A DNA stretch of 64,000 bases from Hymenolepis diminuta. Its lineage: Eukaryota > Platyhelminthes > Cestoda > Cyclophyllidea > Hymenolepididae. Positions 21,498-33,600 of the stretch are shown one piece after another. The translations under genes and the position numbers were made by a program. Position 1 is the first letter of the stretch. Each line of letters begins with the position of its first letter. Under the pieces are notes generated by a model. That model ran no database searches, was not told where the DNA came from, and saw nothing but the letters and a program-made list of their open reading frames with translations. Location of the stretch: positions 912,296 through 976,295 of the forward strand of contig CAADRB010000033.1 in the NCBI GenBank assembly GCA_900708905.1, read 5' to 3'.

Positions 21498-24400
21498 ATG
21501 AACTCGTTGCCACTGAAGCTGGGGTCTTGGCAAGTTTTTCGTTTAATTTATTTTGTCTGTTGATAAACTTGCAAATACAACGACTGTTTCATAATCAAAT
21601 AAACTTCAAGTATTAATTCGGTAGTGTTGTCTTCTATTATCAAAGGTACAAATGCGAATTATATAATGTTGCCAGAGCTGCAGCGTTAACAAGAGTTGGC
21701 CACACAGCCCACCATCTTCAGATTAACGGGAATCCGGACTGGATTTTGCTAGTTGGCGGAGCCAACCTCTCCAGATGCTGTAAAAACGCTCTTCTTGTTA
21801 ATATTAAAAAAGGTCAGTTTCATTCCACTGATCAACCGGATACCTTACCTGATCCTGGTCTTGCTCGGTATGAGCAGTCGAGTTGTATATATGACAACGA
21901 GGTTTGTAACTAACTTCTTTTTCAATTATTTGAGATTTGTTGAATTCCTTTAGACTTTTATTGCATTCGTTTTAAGATCATAATTTTCGGTGGGGCGACG
22001 TCGGAGCAGCCGCTTAATGATATGTTGCGATTGAAATTGAAATCAGATGCTTTAATCGGATTGAAACCGTCCTCACAACTTTTTGCTCCAACGGCAAACT
22101 TAATTACGGTACCTATTTGTGAAATTTCTCCTCGCACTCAGCACACCTCAGATTGTATTACAAATGCCGGAGAAATTTTGATTTTCGCAGGTGGGAATAA
22201 GGGTAGTGAACCAGTTGATGACCCGCTGGTAGGTTATTTCTACTTATTGCTAATTCAGTAGCATGGTCCTATTTCATTTTTAAAAAATAGGTGCATGTCT
22301 TTGAAGTTAAGACAGGTAAATGGCGAACTGTTGAAACCCACGTTGAAGAAAATGACGTTCCACAGTGCAGAATGGGTCATTTAATGCTTCTTCGACCTCG
22401 TAGAAATGATCAGTCATTTCTGAACCAAGAAGTCTTATATATTCATGGTGGTATGTCTGGAAATGAATTCTTTGATGATTTTTACCGTCTTCAACTAAAA
22501 CGGGTAAGTGGATGCCGATCTGTAATATCATTAATTTAATGCTGAATTTCTGTGAAAGCATTAATGAATAATAAAAATATCTTACTATTATAATGGGTGG
22601 GTCGATGTCAGATACAATTTTTGTTCTATTATGATGTATTATGTAGATTTTACGCCTTTTCAATGCGAAGTAATCTGTTTAAGCATTTGTTTGTTTAAGC
22701 TATTGCAAGATTAAATTTTATTTTCTTTTGGTCAAATTTGGTTTTCGCTTGTAGTAGAGGCTTCCTCCAGATTTTTATGGCAAATTCTCTAAGGAAATAT
22801 TTTGCATTAGCAATCCCTTCTTCTTTTCAATCCTTTAAGCGTTACGCTCTGTTTCCAATAATATGAATGTATAACTGAGACGGATAAACGCACAATGATG
22901 ACATTTTCGAAGAAATATGTTTAAGATTATTGATGGTTTAATTCTATTTGATCATCCATCTTTTTAGCATCCTCCCTCTGAACTTAGTCGCTAGATAATT
23001 TTTACATGTATATCGAGTTAATGCTAATACCCTATTTTTAACTTCCTTGTTTTTAAATTAGCAATTAAATGATCAATTAAGTGAAGAAAGGAAGTACTGC
23101 CAATTTTGGGAAATTTTGTCTAATATTACTAATTTTAATTAATTAATTTTCATTATCTTAAGTTTATAAGGCCTACTGTAGATACGAAGGCCGTTGAAAG
23201 AAGTGTTTTTCAACGCTTATTTTCGGAAGAGGTGTATTATCTTAATGCTTCTCTGACGAGAGACTCGATTTGTTCTTCCACTTATGCTCAATATAACCAA
23301 GTACAGTTGGCCATGCAGCTCATTGGAGTTTGAGTATCAAATCCGTTATCTCTGATATTGCAGACGGACCTATTGGCCAATGCGCTAACAGCGCACTATA
23401 ATAACTACCCACCCATCTTCTGTTTATCGATTGACATATTTTTTTCTACAACAATGATTACACTTTCCAAGTCAATTAAAGGAAGTTTAAGTAATGCATG
23501 TCGACTTGACCTGGGTAGAGAGAAAGTATTTACGAGTCGATCTTAAGAGAAATTTTTGTTGATCGAAATTAAACAATGTGGTTAATCATTGAACCTCTAA
23601 CTCATGACCCATGATTTAGTAGACTTGCACGCTGCCCATTGCACCGCAGTAGAATTATATTCTATTTTATTGTTTTTTACAAACTCTAGACCAAAGCAGA
23701 GGACGGAGAAGCGCGACTGACTGGCAAATGGCAAAACTTAAGGAGCACAGTATCTGCGAAGGGAAGTTTCTGGCCCGTGGCTCGGGCTGGACATGGAGGA
23801 GCCATCATATACTCCAATACGAATATTCTACGGTTTTTCATTTTCGGAGGGTTAAATTCTAGTGGTCCCTTGAACGATCTTCATTACTTTGATGAAGGTA
23901 GCCCAGTTCTTATCGCTTCTGTATAACTTAGCAATTTGTGTGCTGTGTTATTCTAATACCAGTTTATCATCGAACAATTATCAGTTAAAAATGCTTTTAC
24001 TTCGCTTCTTACTCGAAGGTCTTTTGTAGCTGCTTAGTTGTCCACTTTTGTAAAGTATAACTCTTATGCTGTAATACAGCTAGGAGATCTAGTTCTGTAG
24101 CTATGGTATATTTGCCTGCTAGATATCGCTAGGCTATAGTTCACTCAGACTCAGAAAGGGAAGGCAAGACATGTCCAGTTACTCAAAGGTCACTTTAATT
24201 TATTAACAAGACTATTTGTAGGAGAATGTAATTAGTGACTGTTGCGGTGACGATGGGGATTTTTTTAAACTAACTGTCCAGATAATAGAACCAGCATGCA
24301 CTCACATATTAGTATGACAAAGACTACCCTGCGTGTATTGCTCATCTTTATTCGGCGTTACAACATGTAGGTAGGCGTCGTTTAAAATAGGAATGGGAAT

Positions 24401-24804
24401 GTCAATCACTTGGCGAATTAACTTTTCCAGGTTCAAAGCAATGGACCACAGTAACCGTCTCTGGTAATGTTGCTCCATCACCTCGTCTCGATTTCGCATT
24501 TACAACTCTCCGCTTGAAAGTTGCCAATCCAAATTTCAATCCGCATCCTGATGAATTTATATCGACTTTTTCAATGTCAACATTAGACGATGATGACACT
24601 GAGAAGAATCCATCTGGAGATGAAGGTTTTCTGCAGTTTCCTAGCTGAAATTTTATTTATTCAAAACCAAATGTAATTTATTTTACTTCAGTTTTAGAAA
24701 GTCAATTTATGTGGAGAAATTACCTCTTCATCCATGGAGGAATGAATGCTGGTCGAGATATATTTAGCGATGCTTTTCTATGCTGTTTGGATGATATATT
24801 CTGA
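21498..24804 (+). CDS. Kelch-repeat protein similar to Rab9 effector RABEPK
   Basis: Seven exons (21498-21529, 21646-21901, 21977-22228, 22291-22503, 23690-23897, 24431-24625, 24692-24804) encode 422 residues, and all phases close. The protein is almost entirely a six-bladed kelch propeller. The double glycines fall at 48-49 (LLVGGA), 101-102 (IIFGGA), 168-169 (IFAGGN), 233-234 (YIHGGM), 304-305 (FIFGGL) and 401-402 (FIHGGM). The N terminus (W-x9-14-RVGHT, residues 11-31) and the six-blade length (human RABEPK 372 residues) fit a Rab9 effector, which acts in endosome-to-Golgi transport. Kelch proteins are hard to assign without a search, so orthology is tentative. Exon 1 is only 32 nt and ends in a GC donor (TTG|GCAAGT). 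An acidic loop (372-379) interrupts the last blade. Intron 4 carries two SINE-like copies. Confidence 0.75.
23225..23400 (-). mobile_element. SINE-like element, copy 5
   Basis: On the - strand: TGTTAGCGCATTGGCCAATA (A-box-like TTAGCGCATTGG), GTCTGCAATATCAGAG, GGATTTGATACTC (B-box-like), GGCCAACTGTACTTGGTTA, then tail AAATCGAGTCTCTCGTCAG. Same block order as copy 1. Confidence 0.55.
23585..23655 (-). mobile_element. tRNA-like head, copy 6 (tRNA pseudogene or SINE 5' end)
   Basis: On the - strand GGTGCAATGGGCAGCGTG resembles the D-arm/A-box of elongator tRNA-Met, and GAGGTTCAATGA stands in for the B box about 35 nt later. Arms do not pair well enough for a working tRNA. Confidence 0.45.
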
Positions 24805-25414
24805 TGGAACATAAAATTTTTGTCATAAACTGTCTACTTTGGTTATATAAGTAGTAGAAGATATAACTTGCGATAAATACATTTTGTGATCACAAAAGCT
24901 GTTGCCTGCGTCTCATTTGATCATCGATTATCAAAAGTTTAAAAATTCTTGTCCACTTTTAACGGTTTGGGATAATCATCCATTGTTAAAACTGCTCTGT
25001 ATTATTTTGCCGATCCGGATGATCATTGATGGTTTGCAAAATAATAAAAAGTAAATTTTATAATAATAGATTTAGAAGAGAGTAAAAGAAATACTTATGT
25101 CTTTACTCTGACATCGAATGGTAATCGATGCCTAATTGTGCTCAGAACGTTGGTTGGAAATATATAGGACACTTACATTTGTTGAAACTTTATTTCCAAA
25201 AAATTGCATTGGGGTATTAGTTGGATGCGAGATTAGATTCATTTCCACTTTTCCAATCGCTCATTTCACATTGTAGCTCTATGTCTTTTGATGAAAGCCA
25301 ACATTTGAGAGCACACAAGTGCAAAAGGTTGAGTGGGGACACGTCCATCTTCAAATTTACAGAGCTGCTGGTTTGTATAAAAATTTCACCTAGTTATACT
25401 TCTCAAAGAATTTG
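24805..25414. other. 3' flank of the kelch gene
   Basis: AT-rich sequence with short chance frames only. No canonical poly(A) signal stands out close to the stop. Confidence 0.4.
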
Positions 25415-25625
25415 TGCGCCTGTGGTGCAGCCGTTAACGAGTTCATAAGCCAGAACATGGACATAGAAATCACGGATTCTATGTTCATCGGTGCACATCC
25501 TATGACCGAATTAGCCAGCCACACTGGTTAAGTTAGCCTAATTTAGGATGGTGGCGGTATTCGCGTTCTTCACTAAGGCGGCTCCACGGTGCTACTCTTT
25601 TATCCAAGAAGAGCAATGATAAATG
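25415..25625 (+). mobile_element. SINE-like element, copy 7
   Basis: The + strand has head GCCTGTGGTGCAGCCGTTAA, then GGATTCTATGTTCATCGGTG, CCAGCCACACTGGTTAAG, GGTGGCGGTATTCGCGTTC and GGCGGCTCCACGGTGCTAC. It aligns with copy 1 through head and body and gives the fullest tail. Confidence 0.65.
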
Positions 25626-28600
25626 ATTTCCTAAATAGGCTTGGGAATTATTGCAGTTATTGGGAGTAAAAAATTTACTTGTACTCATAGAACGCAATTG
25701 AAGATTCAGACTATTTTTAATACCTTAATTATCATGATCATATTAGTATTATAGATCAATAATTTGCTAATTGAAATTATAGGCCAACAGATATAAAATC
25801 CTACTCTTCTCTCCACTTTTAAGCTGAAAATTTTGGTTTTGTTATTTCAATCTATTTGTTCTTAGATATAATTTTTGTTCTGTAGTAGCTTGGTGTATCT
25901 GGCTTAGAACAGTTAGATGCAAAGAAATTAGGATAGAAGAAATGTGATAATGCAATTATTTGCAACAAATTCAAGACCAATAAATCAAAAATGCTAGGGG
26001 AATGCAGTGGATTGCATTTTTGACATTTAGTCAAAGATCATTATGGTCTAAACCTACAGCATGGTTGGACAAAGTGGAAAGTAGTTCGACTTGCAATCTT
26101 CTTTGTCAGTAAACAAATAAAATCATCGAATTTTCAAAGTTATTTATTTATCATAAATGGATTTCATACTAAAGGCACTTTATTAGTTGATGCTAGGAAG
26201 TTAAGTAAAACAGGTTATAAGTTGCACAGATTTTTAAACCTGGGGTAATTTGCATTGATGTGGCAATTAACATCAATTAAAATTAAATATATGATAATGC
26301 TAGTTAACAGCACCTTTCGTATGCAGTCTGCTAAGTATGAAACTTGCATTCACTTACAAAGGGAAGTGAAATGAAAAGAAAACATGAGGGATTTAAGAAT
26401 AACATACGAACACAGAACCCTCACGAATGGATGAGCGCAACTACGTAGTAGATGAGAAATCGATTTTGACTAGTGAGTAAATCAATACTATCACGAAAAC
26501 GTACAATTAACATAAACACAACCGGGCAGGTGCATTAAAATAGAAAATCGATGAAAACAAAAATTCCATGATAATGCAAACAGGTGGACGAATATTTAGT
26601 GCAATAGATCAGGAAAACAGTAAACTTTATAGCTCGAATTTTTTTAAATAAACATGTGTTCCAGAATATTCTAAATGATTTTAAAGCAAAAATCCTAAAA
26701 TAAGTCAAGTAGTCAAGTAAATAATATTCCTTGCATTTAACATGAAAACCCAAGGGAAACTGACGAGCAAAGACAAGATAAACAATTCTAAACAGCAGAA
26801 ACTCTTCGCGCTATTTAAAAAATATGGAGAGGATTTTAAATTCTTTTCCTAAATTCTAAAGTTAAAAATTCGCGGGGGACAATACGATTCGCTATCCATT
26901 TATAAAATAAGGATCAGATAAAGTTACCATTAAGATTGCGTCTTTAGACAGGGAGATATGGACATTTCTTTAATTCATTAGTCGATAGGAGAGTGAAATT
27001 GGAAGATTTATGGATATTTACTAACGATAATTTCGGTTAGAGAATTGTGTAATCGTTGCTGAATTCCATTTTTTTCAGGGAAGTTTGCATTCACAAATCA
27101 TGTAATAAGTGTGCAATCGGAAATGGCAACTTTATAGCCACAGACCAGCCGGTTGGCATATGCCAAGATTTGAATATTTACTTCCTCTTATAACTCCCTG
27201 TTTAGTACTTAATGCTCGCTACGATCATTACTACTACTATTCTACTATTGATTTATTATTAATGAACGTTAAATTGCTTCCTTTCAGTTATTTCTTTTGT
27301 TATTTGCTTAAATATTTTTGCTATAACTTTTCTTACAGAGATTGCAATCAGCAAACAATTCGTTTATGTCAATTCGATGTTTACAGTGTTTCCGATTTCT
27401 TTTAAATAAATATGTAAACCATTTAACTTTTTACCACATACCATTTTCTGTCACTAATTTGAATTCACTATTGCCGAACAGAATTCCTTCACTTTTCCAG
27501 ACATTCCACATGGTATGTACAACCGCTTTTTTGAAGCCGAATGCTGATTTCCCAGTGGTCTAAAATGCCAGTTTTTCATTCCGCTTGATGTTATTCTCCA
27601 GCAATGCAAAATTACAGAAGTAAATTAGACAAACGAGTTAGATGACAAGTTTTGTCATCGATTTTTTTCTCGCACACCTTACCGATGACTCATCACAACG
27701 GCTTATATGGGGTGAACTAGCGCGAATGTAATTTTGTTCACATTTTAGAGCGAGAATTAGGAGTATTAATATTGATTATTTTTTATCCCACGTTAAAAGG
27801 TAGCCACCACCGGTAAGGTAAGGTACGTAGGCGTGGGCTGACAGCATCAACCCGCTCATGGCGGTAAAATTGCTGCAGGATAGCCAAAAATATCCTCACG
27901 TAGAGATAGACACTCAATTGCAACCCTCCAGCTGTCTTATAATCCATTCTTGTGCACTATTTATAGCTATCACAAGCAGCAGGGGAGAGGTAACTCGGCA
28001 AATTTTCTTGATTTGGCATTGATGCAAGGGTGTCTGGGTAATTTCGTTCACTATTAAAAGACATTCAAAAATGAAGAAAATAGCTCTTTTAATTCTTCAG
28101 AGACAAAGAGGACAAGCGTGTGTATAATTTTGGGATCGAGGTGAACAGGCGTGTTTTGTTTGTTTGGCGCGGCAAAATTAGGGGAAAAATGCGTGTGAAT
28201 TTTAAGGCGACAACTTAACTCTTGTTCTGAGATAAACGAATTCCGGGATGTGTTGTTTTGTGGGAGAATTTCGAAATAAAGTTCCCAATTTAACTAAATC
28301 TTGGATTTTTAAATAATTCATTTGTTTATTTGATCAGAAACTTAATTGCTGTTCCTAGTGGATATGACATTACAATTATTTGCAATTTTTTCGATAAATA
28401 GAAATTATTTAGTGTAAATTGCCAAATAATTCAATAAAGAGTGAAAGAGACTCGAGGATAAGTCAAAAACAAAGTTTGGTTATCAAAAGGATCATGCTTT
28501 ATTTGAATTCTGAATTAATCGTTTTGTCCATATTTTATTTGATGGTCATAAACCTGTATCTTTCTCTTCTGTTTTAAAATCCACACTTCAGAATTTAAAC

Positions 28601-30439
28601 CCCAGTTTTCCGAAAGAATTCATATTTTTAGGAGTTTACTGACAAATCTATAGGATTTTGTCGTTGATACTATCATCTCGGTAAACTGTGGATAACCGAG
28701 AGTGACCAGATGGTGCTGGCGAAAATAGTTGCAGACCTCAACAGAATTCCGTCAAGATTGATCAAATATTCATTATTCGAATTGAAAGAAGAAAGAATCG
28801 GTTGAATTGAATATAACGAGTTGAACGGAGAGATTTATAATGGTTTTTAAACGGGGGAAGAAATTTTGTAATTAAAGTTGTATTAGCGTTTCCGAGTTCG
28901 GGACTTATCGTAATGTGTGGCAGAAAGCAAATACCAGTATGAGCATACATAGAAACGTACGAATTTTAAAATTGGGCGGTAAGCCTTCCCTAATCTTTCT
29001 AAGTGACTGCAGAGGAGCTAGTTAATATGAAGTAAGATCTAAAGCAAGTACGAATGGCATCAACCTTAACAAGTAAAACCAGAGGTTGAATTGCTCTTTC
29101 ACTTATGTACGTTTTTAAACGAATTGATGTCTAAAATTGATCGTTTTTAAAATTTCTAGATTAATTTTAAGGTTAAAATGCTTCGAAAAAACCTCTAAAC
29201 TCTACTAATTTGACTCACTGACGCGGACAAAACGCTATACAACAACCGGCATCTTGACATTGTTTCTAACCATGACTAAGAAACAAACTGTCATCGACCA
29301 GGTTAAGGTCTGATCTTCAGTAACCTATCATTATAATAGTTCGCCGTTGTTGAACCAGAAAACTGTCTATTCCATTGTTTAAATGGGTCGTATTCGGTCG
29401 CAATTAGATAACTTAAAAGAATCTTATATGGAAGTACTTATTTTGGATAAAAATACTGATGGAAACTGTTATAATTTTCTCTTTTCTGTAAGATAACGCA
29501 GCCGACTCTTACATTCTCAAAGACATTGCACTAGCTACAAATACAAACCGACAACACCACAATACGCAACGACCTAAACCATTACATCAAAATGAGGCAT
29601 GCGTTTTCGTATCGATAGGTCGATTTATATTATGCGCCATTTACAACTGCAATGTAAATAAATTCGTTTGAATAAAAGGAAATTAAAAGAAGCAGGAAGT
29701 AAAAGGTGGAAAATAAAAAATCTTAAAAAAATTATTTTGGGGAAGATGTCATTTTTTTACACGTAATTGAACCACCGAAAAGTTTTTAATTAATGAAGGA
29801 TTTCGAACCGAAATTGCCCGATTAATAAGACATCTTAGATCTCGAGTAATGTGTGCTAGCTGCTTAAAATTTAAATCCATAAAAGGGTTTGTTTGATTCA
29901 ACGAAAAGTACATTTAAGATTATCAAAAATATTGTTTATCTCCAAATGACCCTCATAAAAGTTGGTCTGAGCCATTTACATTATATCGCTACCATCCTAG
30001 GATGTTTTAGGTTTACTAATATCTCTAAACATGAGATGATTCAAGCTTTGGTTGATTACAGGTAACCTGCGTCTAAACAATAAGAAGTTACATCCACGCT
30101 TCTCCAATTTACTATCAAGAGTGTCGGAGAGGGTCATCAGAGTTCAGTCAGCAGATCCGGCAATCAAATTCAATTGCACTTACGCGCCTCATAAATGTTG
30201 TCTGCCCCAAATGAACTCAGTCTTCATTCCTACGCTTGCTAATCAAAATTTAACCGGATTCTACTAATACAATTAGTAGAATGATATCCGCATAATTTAG
30301 AGATCTTGCTCTTTAGGAGTGAAAAATTTCATAGACTTCAATAGTTGCGTTGGATTAGATTGAGAGTTCCTTTATTTTGCCCTATTTCTGCGGTACTAAC
30401 TGTCATTAACTTAGTAATAATAGTGCCACCGTGATGTCC
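25626..30439. other. Gene-poor intergenic sequence
   Basis: About 4.8 kb, AT-rich, with no supported gene. Two short palindromes lie at 27641-27659 and 27684-27694. No RNA gene recognised. Confidence 0.45.
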
Positions 30440-30615
30440 AAATAAATCGATATGGATCAATCTGAACAACTTTCATATGATTAACGAGTTCGATGTTTAT
30501 TGATCCATATCCACTGATGTAGATAGCTAACCGCATTGGTTAATTCTGATCAATAGCAAAGTGCGAGTTCCACATAAGAGAGGCTCCGCGGTACCTGGTC
30601 TCTACCTAAGTTAGA
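30440..30615 (+). mobile_element. SINE-like element, copy 8 (eroded)
   Basis: The + strand keeps GAGTTCGATGTTTATTGATC (B-box-like), CACTGATGTAGATAGC, CCGCATTGGTTAA, GTGCGAGTTCCAC and GAGGCTCCGCGGTACC, in the family order. Confidence 0.4.
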
Positions 30616-33600
30616 TGAGCAAATAAAACTTTCGCAAAATTGGAAAAATTGGATTTTATTTCTCAAAATTATAGATCCTTCAAGCTCGATTCTGTATTTT
30701 GATAGGATGGATTTCCAGTTACGTAAATTTATTTCAAACTAATGACATTACTAGTACAGGTGCACCCATGGTACAGCTTATTCTTGCACTTGTAGACATA
30801 ATTTAAGACAGAGCACTAGATATTTTTTTATTTAGGGCGATTTTTGGATACCACTTGATGAATCCTGATTCCACGCAGTCTATTGTAGAAGTGGGTTTCA
30901 CTTATAACTGAATTCTAATAATTAATGTGGCATTATTTTATTTAGATGGATATAGTATTCCCCCCCCCCCTTCCATCCAGACTTCAATGTGCGATAGGTT
31001 TTCAGAATCGTTTCCTGGAGTATTATAGTGTCTAGCTGATACGTTAATAAAGATAAAGCTGCAATTGACTCAAACTCAATAAAATTTGTAAGGGGGTGGA
31101 TGAAGTGCTTTATCTCTATGCCGTCTGTTGGTAAAAACTGTCTTCTTCAAATAACAGACGATTGGAGGTCACCGCACCGATGAACTGATCACACTCTTAC
31201 CCAGACTGATTATCAGTATATCGAGGGTGTGGTAGGCACATGATTTCACATGGGGAGTGTGAATGGCTCATATCAAGACAAAAACCAAGACTGCAGTCAA
31301 GAATCATGTGTACGGCATTCTACCAACTTGGCATCCTAGAACTTTACCAGTAGTAACTATGATACTATCAACCACAGGTCTCATACTCTTGACCTCTGAC
31401 CTATTATAAATGTACATTATCTCTATCTCACTAGTGTGTGAATAGTACTTTATCAATCAATTATAATATACGCCGTAGAACCGAATGTCCCTTTTATTTA
31501 TATACTACTGCTACCACTACTAGGTCATAGTTATATGAGGATAAAATTGGGGAAAATCTATAAAGATCCGGTTCGCAGGATTCGGAATTTTTGCTTCTAC
31601 TTCATAACTCAAACACGTGTGCTATTGCTTTTTCAATGATCCTTTAATATCAACTTTGGGGATGACATTCTGATATATATTAGCGTTTCAGCAACCCCTG
31701 TTTTTGCATTATACTTAAAACAATCAGAGAAGGTCCTTGTCGATTGTTGTACCTGAGGAGGAGTATTTCCGTCGATAATGCTGAAAGTATTTCTGTATTT
31801 TCTTGAAAATACTCATATCTTGTAATTCACTATTTTTGGTCAAATTTAATCTTTAAATACGGGAATCGTTTTAGAAATGACAACCCAAACAAAGTAAAAA
31901 CTTCCTTAACGTTTTAACTAGCTTGTCTAAGCCATGGCTTTCCTGTTCTCGAAATGTGGTGACCCAGAGAGAAGCTTTAAAGTAAGATAACCAGAGAGGC
32001 TTTCATAGCCATCCAAAATTAAAACCTTCTTCATTGTAAACTCCCATATATTTCTTTCACTGCGTCGTCAATCACCAAATGGCAATGGCAAATGGCATAG
32101 ATTATGTTAAACGGAAAGGAAATGATTCTGAACAACAAAGTTGTGTTTTCTGTCAATCAGCCGACATCGATTAGTCATATCAAAAGGACTCCTATTTTTC
32201 ATTTTTACTCCTCTTTTTTATGATCATCTAATTTAGTTTCTTTAAGGCTAGATCAGGTTCTTGAAGCCGTTGGCACCAGGTTAAGTCACAGATGCCAGAG
32301 TGAGCTCAAATACCTTCAGACGGCATGAGAAATAGTAACGATCCTCTTGGCCCTCCGCCAAAAGCAACCACTCTTCGACATTAAGCTAAGTAAGTTTATT
32401 TTATCTAAATTTTGTCCGCGCGGGAGCCTTTTTTAAAGTATCTCTCTAATCAACTTATAGTTCAAATTGACCGTAATCTAGAACACGCGAAACCCCGCCC
32501 CCATTATCCTAGCACCTGTACAGTTGAAAATCAAAGGGAAATCCAATCACATTTTGAAGAGACAATTTGAGCACGTAAATCCGGATCTTACACTGGAGTT
32601 TTAAAAGCATCTCATAAGCCTGTTCAATAATTATTATTACTGGAGGAAAAGCGAAAATTTTATAATTGGATTGCGTAAAGCACCCAAGCACGGAGAACTC
32701 TAAAGCAGTCCAATATGCGTTTAGGGATGGGGATCAAGGAGAAACAGAAATTTAAGTCAGCTATCCAAAGGGTCTTGGGAAATCTGGTTATAGTCCCGTA
32801 CATCGTACTATGATGTTCCGATGTCCGAAGTCCATATTTTTTCTCTATTTTCCCAGTTAATCGGTTTAGATGACTCGTTAACACCATTAGTCAATTTATC
32901 TTCTAATAAATAAGATATCAGTAGAGCGACAAGAGTTTATCTAATACGGATGCGTATATATTCAATTAAGAAGAGCTTAAGTTTGCTGTGATAGCAACTA
33001 CTATTATGCAGAAGGGTGAATTTTCACAGGGTCATTAGCTTGTTAAAGTAGTGAGAACCGAGATCACCCAATTAGGTGTTGAGATTAATAGTTATCAGCT
33101 AACAATAGACAACCACTGTCCCGAGTTAAGCGGAACACTAAGAGCTGGATACCTACTAAAGTCTATTTTATAACAGGGATTAAGATATGAGAGACTAAGG
33201 GAGAAATGTGAGAGAGTAGGACAGAGAGAAAAAGTGTATAAGAGAAGAGAGAACCGTACCAGTAAATAAACGGCAAAAGTGTGCCTTTGGGCAAAGTGTA
33301 TGTGAGCGTGTGTGAATAAAGGGAGTTTTATATAGTTTCATTGAGGAGTAGTATAAACAGACGGAATGGTTCCGAACATCGTTGATAGAGGAAACTGGAC
33401 CCTATCGGCGCTCGCTCAAGAACGACTTAAGTGGCTTGTCACGCTAATTAAAATAAACCTCTTGATGAAGGAAAACTTGAAAAAAAAACAGCAGAATTAA
33501 GCACCTCAAATATCACTGTAAGCTTAGTAACAGTCTTGAGGTTGCAGCAGAGTGAAACACTTCGAGCGTCCCTATAAGGTCGAGAGCCCTAGCGATGACC

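Larger units (their letters stand above)
22504..23689. other. Kelch gene intron 4
   Basis: 1186 nt between phase-0 exons. The left half has nothing recognisable. The right half holds two tRNA-like/SINE-like copies (23225-23400 and 23585-23655). Confidence 0.6.
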
